Shown: positions 1 through 12,727 of the stretch, in pieces | Layout of the letters: each line of letters begins with the position of its first letter | How positions within the stretch are numbered: position 1 is the stretch's first letter | Assembly (NCBI GenBank): GCA_963989385.1 | Contig: OZ022503.1 | Span: 50,528,858 to 50,592,857 of the forward strand | Direction: 5' to 3' | Origin: Ctena decussata | Taxonomy: Eukaryota; Mollusca; Bivalvia; Lucinida; Lucinidae | DNA: 64,000 nt | Translations under genes and position numbers: made by a program | The notes under the pieces: generated by a model | Databases searched by the model: none | What the model saw: only the letters and a program-made list of their open reading frames with translations | What the model was told of the DNA's origin: nothing

Positions 1-1040
1 TAAATGATAAGCTGTGCCATATTTTACTGAAGAAATCTACATATTAATACAGAAACTGAGCATCAGAAATGTCGCTTCAGTTGCAACCTTGATTGAAGCT
101 AAGCATGTGCTTATCTTTCTGGCTTAGTGAATTTGTATCCTTCTTTTTCTTACATATTCCTACCTTTGACAGAGATAACGACGACAGACATCGTGAAATA
201 ACTCTTCAAATCCGACAAAATCAGTCCTCGCGCAAGTCCTGAAGAAATAACTTCCCCTATATATCAAATCACACGTTATTGCCAATAAACGACCATATTA
301 TAGATATGACCTTTATCCCTACAACATTCTCTAGAATGTTCTACCAAAATTGCCAAAATGCACTGGACTACTGACGGAAGCGACACGGCTTTGGAAACTT
401 TTAGCATTTTATAATGAATGAATACGAAATAGCATGATGTTACGCCGAAATAGTACATAAATTTCATTAAAATATGCATACGAGTAACATGCAGAACGTA
501 TTTTGAATAAAGTGAACCATTGGTGATACTGTGTTAAGAAAAGGAAATCGTCACGGTCTCCTCACACGATGGGTAATTTTATAAGAAATTTATTGAACGA
601 GCATAGGCGAGTTTCATCATTTTCGTATGAAATTGCTCGATCATTTTTCGTCCAAAATCATAACGTTGCCACGGACGGTGTCGTAATGTTCCTCGATGTA
701 ACTAAGTGATGTCGTGGAAATTCAAAATAATTGAAAGACGTTTAAGTTGTTTGATAAAGGCAATTCTATGGCACTTATTTTTAACCTTTAGAAAATAGAA
801 CAAGTTCAGTGCCGAAAGCAAGAAAGCATCTCAGTTTTCACTTCCTACCTGTAACCTAGCTATTTATCTATAGACTAGAACTTGGCAACATTTATCCATC
901 ATAAATCAGTTTTAGTATCAGAATTGTGACAGACATGAGATAGGTTGTTAACAGGTTGACTAGATTACCCTAGCAACACCTCAGAATCACATAGATTCGG
1001 TTTTGTAGATTGCAGTCAAAAGATGGCGAAGCTACCAATA

Positions 1041-1092
1041 CACAGGTGTGTCTTGAAATTTTGTCAAACTGACAAAATTTCAACACACACCT
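1041..1092. repeat. Short near-perfect palindrome
   Basis: Arms ACAGGTGTGT..GAAATTTTGTCA and TGACAAAATTTC..ACACACCTG face each other around a 3-base loop. It looks like a MITE core or foldback relic. The rest of 1-1630 shows no gene or repeat that I recognise. Confidence 0.6.
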
Positions 1093-1630
1093 GCGCATTT
1101 GAATGCTAAAATTTTATAAGGTGGTTGAGATCTCAGTTCCAACTGCAAACACACATGACAATATGAAATATCTTAGGGGTTTGACCCCAAGATCATGCCT
1201 CAAAAAGTATGGAAAATGTGCTTATGGAAAAGGAGATAAAAGCGCGACGTCAATGATAAGACAGCTGGGGGATTCCCCGAGTATGGTTGGCAGAAAGATT
1301 GATACAGTATTATAGTGTACAGCTAATGCGCATGATTGTTTGTTTAAACTATGAATTTGAAACAGCAAAATTTTACAGTTTTAGACTGATAATATGTAAA
1401 AGTAAAAAGTATGCAAAGACCAGGAACTGAAACAATCAAAATCCAAATCCAGCCCTCAAACCATAGTTTATTGAGAATGACATTACGGTTAAATTGATGA
1501 GTATAACCAAATACCATTTTACTAGATGGATTCAATTAATTAAATGATTCCTTTTTCGTATGACCGGTGACTAAGACCTTATTTCCAATTGTTTTAAATC
1601 GGTAGCTATTTATTCGCATTTATTTTGATT

Positions 1631-2763
1631 ATTAGCTCACTTGAACCGAAGGCTCAGAGGTGAGCTTATAGGATGGGAGTCGAGCCGTCGTCCGTCCGTG
1701 CGTGGGTGGGTGCGTCAACACTTTCAAACATAAATATCTCAGCGACGAGTGGGCCGATCGCAATCAAATTTTATCTGAAGCATCATTGGGGTAAGAGAAA
1801 GGTGCATTAGGTTTTGGTGAAGATCAGCTCAGAACTCTGGTTTCCATGGCAACAGATAGCCCCCATAGGGTTATAATGGGGAAATGGCGTCATCACGTTT
1901 TCTCGACTGTTTTTGATTAGATCCTTATCATACTTGCAGGTAATGATGACATACATAAGAGTTTGGAAGGGTTCGAAATTTGGCCGGATTCGAGCACAGA
2001 CTACGGAGTTAGCTGCCCTTGAGCGTTTGAAAAAATGCCATAGTGTTATAATGGAGAAAACATTGTCATCACATTTTCTCCGCTATTTTTCGTCGGATCC
2101 TTTTTATACTTGCAGGTAATGAGGATATGCATAAAAGCTTGGATGAGTTTGAATTTTGGCTAGATCCCACCACTGACTATGGAGTTACCTGCCTTTGAGC
2201 GTCCAAACAATTAATGTCACCACTTTTTCTTGGTTTCTACTGATCCGATCCTTTTCAAACTTGCAGGTAATGAGAAAATGCATAATATCTTAACCAAGTT
2301 CAAATTTTGGCCAGATCAGGCCAACCACTACAAATTAGCTGCCCTTGAGCATCGGAAAAAATTCCCATTGACTTATAATGGTGAAAACAACTTCATGTTT
2401 TTTTTTCGTTGTTTTTATTTGTTCCATTTCATACTTAGGGGTAATAAAACTCCCTTTAGAAGTAAACATCTCTGAGAGATTAGGAATCATGCTGTTATCC
2501 CGCTGCAGAAAGTCCAGTGAGATGAAATTTGGCTGCTGGTGAAAGGTTATAGTACAAGCTGACAGCTCTGTCTATTGTGCCTTTGATCGGATACTTTTTA
2601 AACTTGCATATATTAAATGAGGGCATTCAAAATGTTTTGGATGAGTTAAATTTTCAGCCTGATTGGACCACTGACTGAGTAAGCTGCCCTTGAGCATCTT
2701 AAATATCCCTATAGGTTTACAATGTCTCTCAGGTGAGCAATTGTTGCCCTTCGGGCTACTTGT
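1631..2763 (+). mobile_element. HINE/pearl-like element with internal ~170-bp repeats
   Basis: 5' palindrome at 1635-1665 (GCTCAC..GGTGAGC), then a GTCCGTCCGT-type stretch at 1685-1705. Four to five degenerate units of about 150-176 bp follow, anchored on ACTTGCAGGTAATGA near 1932, 2108, 2259, 2433 and 2602. CTCAGGTGAGC at 2728 mirrors the 5' end; hairpin GCCCTTCGGGC at 2746-2756 is followed by TACTTGT. This is the architecture of bivalve dispersed tandem repeat elements (pearl/CvA type), considered Helentron-associated. Same family as 50371-52038. Confidence 0.7.
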
Positions 2764-4142
2764 CTTATACGCATTTTAGCAATTACACTTCAGACTCAGT
2801 CCGAACACCGCTCGGCCAATTCGTCTGATTCACGGAATTGGCCGAGCGTACTCCGTATGACTTCAGACTATCCTAGAGAAAAACATTGTCCGCTGCTAAT
2901 CTTTTGCCAACCAAGCTACCCACGTGATCATCCGATGACGTCACTGCGGGGATTCCTCTTATCTCCTATAGAGTTCCTGTGTACGCCCCTAACAATCCTG
3001 CAAGGGAAGTGACAATGCGGTTTAAGACAGCTACAGCTGCTTGCTTAATGCAAGCAAATTTATAACAAAATTGTGAACGGTTGACATTTGGCGTTTACTA
3101 TATAAAAGTGGCGTCAGGGCAGTTTTGATGGCAAGAAGCCGCCTCTTTGAGGCTTCATGGCGTCATAAAGCCTCATTATGACAACATAAAGGCTACCTGA
3201 AGTAATGTAAATCCAAATAAACCCTATTAGCTGTATGATTTCAAACTTATTCGATATATAAAACTCAATTTATATTGTAGTTCAAACTGAAATACGTAAA
3301 GTAAAGTAATACTCAAACTTGTTTAAACATTAACAATTAAAATAACCATAATTCAAAGAAGCGCATTCAACGACATTTTCTTAATTCATGTGTATTTACA
3401 ATCTTTCATAAATTTTCAAACAGCAATACTAGCAATGTTTTTTTATTTATTTTTCTTATTATTTTTACCCAAACAATGTATACGAGGTACTACATCTATG
3501 ACTATGGTACATGTATATTTCTTTTTATATTATTTCTCAAAAGTGTTTTATCGGCTGTGCGTTTTATTTATTTTGTTTTTCTTTTATATTTATTTATTCT
3601 TTGCGTGCGTGCGTAAGTGTGTATGTGTTATCCGATCGGTTTCATCAATATTATATCTCGAGGGCTTAGTTGCAGGACTAGTCTATCTCTATATTTTGAA
3701 AATTTCCTGAAGCACAAAAACATCATGATACAGTGCACAAACAAAATACTATACACTTAACATATTTAAATAAAATATGGCAAGAAATACATACATCATT
3801 CAACGTTTTCAATTTATAAAACAAAATTTTAACATTTTTTATCATTTAATCTTTGCTGGTAATTCAATGTACTTTACACTTCGATGGCTTTATCGAAGTG
3901 TAAACTAGACTGGGTCACGTGCAAATTGAATGAACCTCAACGGGGTCCATGTAAACTTTGCTAGTGACCCAATGTAGTTTACACTGCTATAAACATCAGT
4001 TTAGACAACTATGCCTAACCTATTCATCAGTTTGATGATGAAGATTTTTATTTAAAAAAAAACGTATGGAAATTATATACACTCCTCCTTTAATGTTTTG
4101 GGACATGGCATGTATTATAAGACAACTAAATTTTATGGAAAG
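2764..4142. other. Non-coding stretch with one hairpin and a T-rich tract
   Basis: CGCTCGGCCAATTC (2809-2822) pairs with GAATTGGCCGAGCG (2835-2848). From about 3390 to 3620 the plus strand is T-rich low-complexity DNA. No gene seen. Confidence 0.5.
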
Positions 4143-4576
4143 TAAGGCCGCGTTTACACGAGTAAAGTTTCTATGACAAAGTAGGTTTGCCTCAGAAAAA
4201 TTTGCTCGTGTAAATGCCAAAATATGACAATGTTTCTATGACAAATATATATGGTAAAGTTACTTCGATAAATTTAATTTGTCCGTGTAAACGGAGAACT
4301 TTGCTAAAGTTTATGTAACAAAGAAATGCTATAAGCGTGGAATATGTGACAAAGATTTTGTTTCGATGCTGCATTGGTCGGGTAACTTTGACGAATAATA
4401 TTTGGTCGTGTGAACACTGCAGCAAATATTTCATTGCCAAAGTTTATGTGACAAAGATTCTATGGCACATTTTCTTTAACAAATAATTTGCTCCGTGTAA
4501 ACGCAAAATGTTTGTCATACTTTCTTTGTTAAAGTTTCTGTGACATAGAAACTTTGCTCGTGTAAACGCGCCCTTA
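4143..4576. mobile_element. MITE with TA target site and internal sub-repeats
   Basis: Left end AGGCCGCGTTTACACGAGTA and right end ..CTCGTGTAAACGCGCCCT are inverted repeats of over 30 bp with about three mismatches, flanked by TA on both sides. The motifs CGTGTAAACG, AAAGTTTMTGTGACA and AACTTTG recur in both orientations throughout, so the interior seems built from copies of the ends. Confidence 0.65.
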
Positions 4577-4738
4577 GACTAATAAGCAATGTACCAAAAA
4601 TTTCACCGAATGCTGAGCTTGGTCAGCTCTGGGTATACTTTGATCTTATCTCCATACCTATTAATTAATCTGTGGGTGCCCGTCTCTGGCTATACTGAAT
4701 ACTGTAATAATTATAAACATTGAGACAGTTAGACTTGA

Positions 4739-4793
4739 GCAAACAGTGCAGACCCAGATCAGGAGCAGTCTGATCAGGGTCTCCTCTGTTTGT
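4739..4793. repeat. Family A hairpin (GCAAACAGTGCAGACCCAGATCAG)-type, short copy
   Basis: Arms GCAAACAGTGCAGACC and GGGTCTCCTCTGTTTG around CAGGAGCAGTCTG. One of about a dozen dispersed copies in the window. Confidence 0.65.
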
Positions 4794-5525
4794 CTTTTAG
4801 ACACATTACTGCGTTACTAAACCAGACTGTCTCATTTCAGGACAATTGCGGTAATTATTTTAAGTGTCCCAGCTTTTAGAAGATTTACGGTAATTTCGCT
4901 CCAAGATCTCTTCTAGCATGTCTAGCAGCTGAAACCCTGCTTAGTGTGGAATTATAACCTAATTATCTTTATGCAACAGCCGTGCGAGAGCCGTGCACCT
5001 CAAGGCAATTTATTAACTGATGAAGATGATTTCTGTGAAGGTAGGGATAGGTAAAATAAATAAACACGTGTAAATCATCAGCGTTCGTTTCTATAGAAAC
5101 AAATTCCTGAACCAAAAAATCTCAAAATACATCTTGATTTTTCTTTTCATTGACTATTAAATCTCACCTCATTTCACCTGAAAATTATTTTTATGTTTTC
5201 TTATACCTTTAAAACCAATAACAGAAACTATTTTTATTTTTGGCAGCAACATGCTTTTGCGATTTACTTTCTGAAGTTATCGTCTGCAAATCTTATGCTT
5301 ATCATGAGTCAGATAAACAGCACACCTCAAATCGAGGTTTACATAATTCATAGAGAGGCGGAATTATACATGCAATTCTTTGCATGATCAAAGATTTTCG
5401 AAACTTTCGGATGATTGCTTTTGGTTTAATTTTATATTTTGTTTGGATTTATTATTTCGGGATTTCGGAAGGTATGAGAAACTAGAAGCCACTGAGTGTT
5501 AACCCTTATAGTTTTACTTTATTTT

Positions 5526-5526
<1 letters not shown>

Positions 5527-5558
<32 letters not shown>
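5527..5558. repeat. (CT)n microsatellite
   Basis: About 15 uninterrupted CT dinucleotides. The flanks from 4800 to 5730 show no gene. Confidence 0.9.
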
Positions 5559-5559
<1 letters not shown>

Positions 5560-5733
5560 CACGACAGGTTTATTCAATAGCTTTTAACATGCTTATGACA
5601 AAATTACTGTGCGTTGAATATGACGACAAGAGAAAACAGCCAAGACCAAAATCAGCTTCCTCATCAAAATTTTCAGTGTTTCTTTCTAAGTGACTGGGGA
5701 AGACTGTTCAAACTGAACGGACCCACAGACTGG

Positions 5734-5958
5734 TCGAGGTTATAAAACTTGTTTCATGCTCAGCTGAGTTAAGCATGAAATTTTACGTGCTAATAAATAG
5801 CAAATTACTGATAAGTACGGTTGTTTTCTTGCTCAGTTTAGCTGCGTGTGAAATTTTCTCTGCTTATGAATACGAAAATGCCAACATTAATTGGCATTTT
5901 CATATTTATCAGTAGAGAAAATTTCATGCTCAGCAGGAAAAAAGTTTTATAACCTCGA
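5734..5958. mobile_element. 225-bp MITE with TCGAGGTTATAAAACTT termini
   Basis: TCGAGGTTATAAAACTT at the left is the exact complement of AAGTTTTATAACCTCGA at the right. Further inner inverted segments (CATGCTCAGC, AATTTTCTCTGCT, GCCAAC-TTGGC) make nearly the whole element foldback. No target duplication identified. Confidence 0.7.
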
Positions 5959-6059
5959 GGCCTGGTCTGGGTTTTTCAACAAGGAATCGGCTCAAATGTT
6001 TCAATTCTGCTAGTGATCCGTATTAATGAGGCAAAACTGCACAGAGAAGCAAAGTTTCT

Positions 6060-6860
6060 TTATAAAGTTTTATATGCAGTGGACATTCCTAGAAAGACAT
6101 TAAAGCAGATGTAAACCAGTATGGTAATAGTAGGTGTATATATAAGTACCCCTCCGTGCCTTTTGCCAATTTCCAACAGGAGGAAACTTTTGTGAATTCC
6201 AGTGTCCTAGGACGACGGAGTCGTTCCGAAATTGGCCATACTCTTTCAAAGAAGTAATGAAGTCTATAGGGGCAATTTGTTTTCTTTTAACAGTTAACCT
6301 CCATTGAAAGGGGGTGGGGCGGGGGCCGGCGTAAGATGTACCCATTCATGTTAGCACGTATAGCTACACCTCCTGTGAGGGTCACTCAGACAAAAATTAA
6401 TGCACTTGCATGCTTTCTCCATAGCTTGGCTCCAGTCGAATCTATATATTACTCTGGTGGTCATATTCGCCCCTATGTTCCTTTGCAGGGGATATATTGA
6501 ACATAGGGTCTGCAGCCAGACTAGCTTTCTCCAGTGAGGGAATTCTTTAAGCCTAGCCCAATCGGCAGCCCCCACTGAAAAAGGCATTTACCTACCACGG
6601 ATTCTGCTTAGGTGAATGGGGACACTTTCAGGGGAAGCAAATCTGTCATTTTCATTTTTATCTCCTTTTCGATAAGTTGGTCAACTTTAAACAAGAAGAC
6701 TTTGCTCCCCTAGGACAAATCCTTTCCTTAAAGAGTAGGTCCCATTTTGGAAGGGCTTCTTTGGACAATGAAGCTACCAGAAAGTCACAGTTGTTGTTTC
6801 CTTTTATAAAAATGGCGAAAGTCCTTAACATGCTGGAGGTGGACCACTATAAAAGTTAAA
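6060..6860. repeat. Degenerate family E palindromic repeat fragments
   Basis: CTTAGGTGAATGGGGACACTTTCAGGGGAAGC near 6609 and the run to about 6850 resemble the elements at 38309-38545 and 46007-46236 (the latter with CTTAAGGTRTMTGGRTACA ends, AGGGGAAGC, ATGGCAG/ATGGCGA). No gene; short open frames here are repeat-derived. Confidence 0.4.
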
Positions 6861-6902
6861 GCTGTGTCTCAGGTGTATTGATACACTTAAATAAATATAA
6901 AC

Positions 6903-7220
6903 TGAGCCGCGACACGACAAAACCCAACAATGTGGCATATGTGCCCAGCGCAGACTCAGGTCAGCCTGGGCATCCGCCCAGTCTGATCAGAGTCTTCGCT
7001 GTCCGCATGGAGATAGCTTAGACCCTTATAGCTACCCTTTAAGCGCAAAGAGGAGACTCTGATCCAGAGTGGGCAGATGCCCGGGCTGATCTGAGTAGAC
7101 TTTTAGCTACCCTTTAAGCGCAAAGCGGAGACTCTGATAAGTCTGGGCGGATACCCAGGCTGATCTGAGTCTTCGCTGGGTGCACATGCCAATTTATTGG
7201 TTTTCTCGTGTCGCGGTTTA
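6903..7220. mobile_element. Family B foldback MITE
   Basis: Ends TGAGCCGCGACACGA and TCGTGTCGCGGTTTA are inverted. Inside, CAGCGCAGACTCAGGTCAGCC mirrors GGCTGATCTGAGTCTTCGCTG, and a ~75-bp block (AGCTACCCTTTAAGCGCAAAG) is duplicated at 7029 and 7104. Further copies at 48564-48910 and 52965-53403. Confidence 0.7.
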
Positions 7221-9619
7221 ATTATAGTTTATCAAATGGACGCATCTGTTCAGATGTTTTATTCTGTCCGTTCAAAGACTGCGGAAGCAAAAAATATTCT
7301 AGCAAATCTGTGAAATTAAAAAAGAAAGTGTTAGTAACTCTTGAAGTGGCAATAATTCTAATATGTCGCAATTTGTAGGGTCGCAACGGTATACAGAAAT
7401 ATCGGAACCACAAAGTGTTACCCATCGAAAGAATCTTGGCACGCAAATGAAATAAAGGATGGAATTTACAGAGCAGGGCGCAAACGAAAATTTTGGAAAA
7501 ACAATTAACCCATAAATGTCCAGCATCCAGTAACTTGGATCTTTATTGAAGTTGAAGACCATGGTCAGACGTCACATTACGCGGCATCTTATCTCGGTCT
7601 ACGGTTTCAAGCGCGATTTAAAACAACAATTTCAGTTCAAAAATGCAGTCCCTTTATCAACAAATATTTTTTTCCAAGGTTTTAGATGGAAGAGTCCACT
7701 TTAGAGTGTCCTCAGCTTTTCAAATGAAAGTGTCATGTGGTCTAATCGGGCTGGTTTCTGCGAGGCCATTTTATTGTAATATCCTGAAATGTGAGACTGG
7801 AGTTAAAAATAAAATCTGTACTTACCTGGAGCCCTACAAAGGTAGAACTATCAGCTGTTCTTTGCATAAAAGATAGCGCGAGAAAAAGTGCCTGCAAAGT
7901 ATGATCAGTCTTCACTGTTCGTGCATATTGGTTGATTGACGTTGCGTGAAAAAGTGGCCTTAAGCAATGTGCGTAAAGCAAATACTAAAATGCAAAAACT
8001 GATCAGCGTTTCCGCCTTTTAACTTATTTTATAGATTGTATATAAGAAAAAGGAAATACCCTGATCAGACTTTGTGAATGCGCAGGCTAATTTGAGTGTT
8101 CCCAATTTGCACATGCTGTAAGGTTCCTTTCAACGCGATGCCATCTATTTTATTTGATCAGTACCAGTGTACGAGTCCGTTTTGAAAGAGCAAAGCCAGT
8201 CCGATGATCCGGCGGACTGGCACTTTGAGTATAAAGGATTACATCTGATCTTACTGGCATAAAGTGTATCATGACTAGTCCATTACATTTGAATGAAATA
8301 GGTGCTTTATAAAGCGGCACGTCAACTGAGTCTCGGATATTTTAAATTTTAACGACTGTCCCGAGACATGGCCACTGGCAAACAAGATTGATCAGGTGCC
8401 GTCTCTGCCGGGCAACCGGGCCTGCCTCGTTCGAGATAAATGGGCTCTTTATGCGCATAGGGTCTAATTAATATGAAATGTAGACCATGATCAAATGTCA
8501 CCTCAGCTTACCGTACTTCCATCTTACTTTTTCACCAAAGTCTAACTCCAGTAAATACTTTCGCCTGAAAGCGCATCTATCAAAAAACGAACAAAACCAA
8601 AATGTATATAGCCTAGCTAGAAAAGAGATGTAATACTTTTTTAACTTCTTTTCCAGAAAGGAAACCTTCGTTATCATTTTCAGATTATTGGCTAGTCTAA
8701 AGTTCTTAGACACTGCTTTTACATTATCATTATATGGGCGCCCCATGAGAGACTATGGCTGGCCCACGTCTAATGGGCATACCACTCATAATTTTATTGG
8801 CATGCCATTTCAGAATACTTAACTACCATCCTGTGGTGCCGAGCTCATTAGTCGAAAAACAAAGCTCTGACCTGAGTAACAGACTGTTTAAGATCAGAAG
8901 CAGTAGTAGACAATACAATTCATAATCCGAGCCTTTTTCTGACCTTTCACTTTTACATTGTGTGAACGGCCAGAGTACATTAGCAGTCAAAAATCACAAT
9001 TTAGCTACCGCATGGTTGCGGCATTTGTGTCACTGAAAACAATATGTTCTGTCCTATGAAAACAGCATTTTTTCGAGGCGCAGCCTCGTATAATTTCGAT
9101 ATTGTTCCACATTTCACAAGATTCCATCGGTCAAATAACGCGTATGTCAAAATTCAGCCAATAATATCAAAGGTCAATTAATCTTTAATCTTCGTTTTTT
9201 CTCGTCGTACTGCACTGTGAATACTGGCACTCTGTCTTATATTCATTCAAAATGTTTCTCTCGTTTGTAATTTTACAATAGAAATGTTATCGAAAACAGA
9301 CGCAAAACTTTCTTTTTTCGTCGTAGATCTACTTTCGATTTCTACATTCGGTTTAATACACACAAACAAACAGTGCAACATATTGATAACTATTTTGAAA
9401 TCAGGTCAATTTCAAGATTGACCACAGTCCATTTTGGAATTCAAAATTGGACAGCTCAATCTTGAGAGAGGTCGATGTCGCTACCCAGTCTCAAAATTAC
9501 GGTTGTGGGTGCAGACCGACATAGCTTACTTATTCATGAAAGTTATTGTCAAATCTTCAACTAGAGACATATAACAAAACACACTTCCATGTAAGTGTGC
9601 GTCGATTATCTTTTTTTTT
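7221..9619. other. 2.4-kb non-coding stretch
   Basis: Hairpin GCCAGTCCG/CGGACTGGC at 8195-8221 and CGAGGCGCAGCCTCG at 9074-9088. Otherwise I see no gene, recognisable transposon or satellite. Confidence 0.45.
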
Positions 9620-11555
9620 ATGCCCCCAATTTCCGAGACATTGTGGGGGCATATTGGTTTGGGCCTGTCCGTCTGTCCGTCTGTCATATCAAGAACCATA
9701 AGAGCTAGGAGCTTGAAACTTTATACACATGATCAGTATGAAAAATAAGCGAACACGTGTTTTTTCTTTTTTCCGCGGGTCACATATTTCAAGAGTTATG
9801 CCCCTTTTTCGACTTAGCCTGCGGAACCTTGTGAACAAAATATCTCAAGAACCCCTGATGCTAGGATCATGAGGTTTTGCAGGATGAGAATGCCCAAGGT
9901 GTAGATGACCTGATTAACTTTTGAAACAAATTCGTGAATTTTTGACCGAGTTATGCCCCTTTTTCGACTTAGTGCATTGTAAGCCTATGGAACCTTGTGA
10001 ACAAAATATCTCAAGAACCCCTGAAGCTAGAAGACTTGATTTTTTGCAGGAAGATACTGCCTATGGTGTAGATGACCTGATTAACTTTTGAAAAAAATTC
10101 GTGAATTTTTGATCGAGTTATTCCCCGTTTTCGACTTAGTGCATTGAGGCCTATGGTACAAAGGTACCCTTACATATAGTCAAGAACAATAAGAGCTAGG
10201 AACTTGAAACTTTATACACATGATCAATATGGAAAATAAGCAGACCCGTATTTTTTTATTTTTCCGCCGGCAATGTATTTCCAGAGTTATGCCCCTTTTT
10301 CGACTTAGCCTGTGGAACCTTGTGAACAAAATATCTCAAGAACCCCTGATGCTAGGATCATGAGGCTTTGCAAGATGAGAATGCCCAAGGTGTAGATGAC
10401 CTGATTAACTTTTGAAACAAATTCGTGAAATTTTGACCGAGTTATGCCCCTTTTTCGACTTAGTGCAATGTAAGCCTATGGAACCTTGTGAACAAAATAT
10501 CTCAAGAACCCCTGAAGCTAGGAGCATGATTATTTGCAGGAAGATACTGCCTGTGGTGTAGATGACCTGATTAACTTTTGAAAAAAATTCGTGAATTTTT
10601 GATTGAGTTATTCCCCTTTTTCGACTTAGTGCATTGAGGCCTATGGTACAAAGGTACCTTTACATAAAGTCAAGAACAATAAGAGCTAGGAACTTGAAAC
10701 TTTATACACATGATCAGTATGAAAAATAAGCGAACACGTGTTTTTTCTTTTTTCCGCGGGTCACATATTTCAAGAGTTATGCCCCTTTTTCGACTTAGCC
10801 TGCGGAACCTTGTGAACAAAATATCTCAAGAACCCCTGATGCTAGGATCATGAGGTTTTGCAGGATGAGAATGCCCAAGGTGTAGATGACCTGATTAACT
10901 TTTGAAACAAATTCGTGAATTTTTGACAGAGTTATGCCCCTTTTTCGACTTAGTGCATTGTAAGCCTATGGAACCTTGTGAACAAAATATCTCAAGAACC
11001 CCTGATGTTAGGAGCATGATCTTTTGCAGGAAGATACTGCCTATTGTGTAGATGACCTGATTAACTTTTGAAAAGAAATCATGAATTTTTGATTGAGTTA
11101 TGCCCCTTTTTCGACTTAGTGCATTGTAAGCCTATGGAACCTTGTGAACAAAATATCTCAAGAACACCTGATGCTAGGAGCATGATTTTATGCAGGAAGA
11201 TACTGCCTGTGGTGTAGATGACCTGATTAACTTTTGAAAATAATTTGTAAATTTTGGATTGAGTTATGCCCCTTTTTCAACTTAGTGCATTATTTGCCTA
11301 TGGAAGCTTGGGAACAAAATATCTCAAGAACCCCTGATGCTAGGATCATGATTTTTGCAGGTTGATATTGCCCAAGGTGTAGATGACCTGATTAACTTTC
11401 AAAAACAATTCGTAAATTTTTGACTGAGTTAAGCCCCTTTTTCGACTTAGTGCATTGTAAGCCTATGGTACAAAGGTACAAGCATTATTGGATGAACCTT
11501 CTCTAGAGACAAGCATATGATTGGGGGCATAGTGTTTCATAAACACATTTTCTAG
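9620..11555 (+). mobile_element. HINE/pearl-like element with ~160-bp tandem core
   Basis: 5' palindrome ATGCCCCCAAT..GTGGGGGCATA (9620-9655), GTCCGTCTGTCCGTCTGTC at 9668-9686, then about eleven units anchored on GAGTTATGCCCCTTTTTCGAC near 9794, 9950, 10106, 10288, 10440, 10595, 10777, 10929, 11094, 11264 and 11427. A three-unit higher-order repeat of about 490 bp (AAGAGCTAGGA, starts near 9691, 10182, 10672) overlies the basic period. ATTGGGGGCAT at 11520-11530 mirrors the start; hairpin GTGTTTCATAAACAC then ATTTTCTAGT closes the element. Confidence 0.8.
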
Positions 11556-12300
11556 TTTTTTAAAGATTTTTCTTGTTTCTTATCTGCTGCAAGAGTTATA
11601 TTTATTTACCTGTACGAACCAAAATAACATGTATTTTAAAGACAAATACTCTAGTTTATTGGATTACATAATCCTATTATGCAACAATCCAGTGAAACTG
11701 TTATTTCATCAAAAGAAATATTCTATCTCACATAGATAATGACATAAAAGGGCCCTAAAACAGATAAACACTAGGGGTGTTCTATATAGTATGGACTAAA
11801 TGTCTTTAAATATTTTTTTTGCTGGGTCAGTATCAGTCCTTTCGCCAAAATATATATCTGTTGGAAGTTTCGCTGATTGTTAGAAAAGTTTTTCTGTAGA
11901 AGGTTTAAAATTAGGTCATCATATAGAAGACAACATCACGACATTATGGCAACAGAGGTTGGAATACGAATACTCATAATTTGGGGTTTTTCAGTACTAT
12001 TGTTCTCTTACGCTAAAAGCCGCCGATCAAAAAATATCAGAAGGCTTTTGTTAGTCATATAATCTATCGCCTAATGTGCCGGTGATATCAAGAGAACTTG
12101 TTACATGTCGAATAAAAAAAGCATCGCGGGGTATGTCAAAATACATTGCTAGAGACCTATTCTTATGAATATTTAACCCCATAAGCATCACTTGCCCATA
12201 TATGAAGTTAGGTTTGTGGGGTTACTTTGATTTTTCATATTAGGATGAATGGAATGGGTAGGCCTGAAAGCAAAAGTACATGAATCTCTTTCAGAACACT
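11556..12300. other. Non-coding stretch
   Basis: AT-rich, no supported gene. A short open frame near 11877-12062 has no recognisable features. An upstream exon or promoter for exon 12719 could hide here or further left but cannot be placed. Confidence 0.4.
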
Positions 12301-12520
12301 AACCCTTAAAGCGCCAAAAAAGTAAGACGGCATAATTTTCTTCTGCAAAACTTTAAAACATATTTCGCCAAAGCTTTATCATATTAAGAAGTCGAAGACC
12401 AGAGGTCAAACGGCGCAGATCCAGACGATGCGGCTCCTTGTGAGCCGCTCATCTGGATCTGCGCTGTTTGCAAAATCAACTTTTTCATTTCTGGTTAAGT
12501 TACAACGTTTTAGCCTCAGG
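12301..12520. repeat. Degenerate TTAA-type MITE with family A2 hairpin
   Basis: CCCTTAAAGCGCCAAAAAAG at the left resembles the start of the element at 59215 (CTCTTTAAGCACCAAAAAGC). Hairpin 12406-12471 (CAGATCCAGACGATGCGGCT / AGCCGCTCATCTGGATCTGC) is the A2 version of the family A core. Confidence 0.5.
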
Positions 12521-12727
12521 CGATTAGTTTCCCTGGTCTTTGAATCCCTTCTCACATTCTTGAAGGAAAGAATTTACTCTCTCCTGGGTGCGAATGCTTT
12601 CCTTTAAGAGTAAAGCGAAGAGAATGGAGACAAAGGACTGACAGGTCAAACTGATTTCCCTAGGTGACCCATTCTGTTTAATGGCATAGCTTGAACCTTT
12701 GTTCTTGTCTATTTTCAGTCCTACGAC

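Noticed and set aside
3390..3710. Phe/Leu/Tyr-rich 106-codon frame
   Set aside because: Low-complexity T-rich strand gives a spurious hydrophobic translation.
6100..6587. Two minus-strand frames of about 80 codons
   Set aside because: They overlie fragments of the dispersed family E repeat and show no conserved protein features.
9620..11555. CRISPR-like or gene-coding tandem array
   Set aside because: Unit length (~160 bp), higher-order structure and inverted ends fit a eukaryotic dispersed satellite element; no spacers and no open frame.
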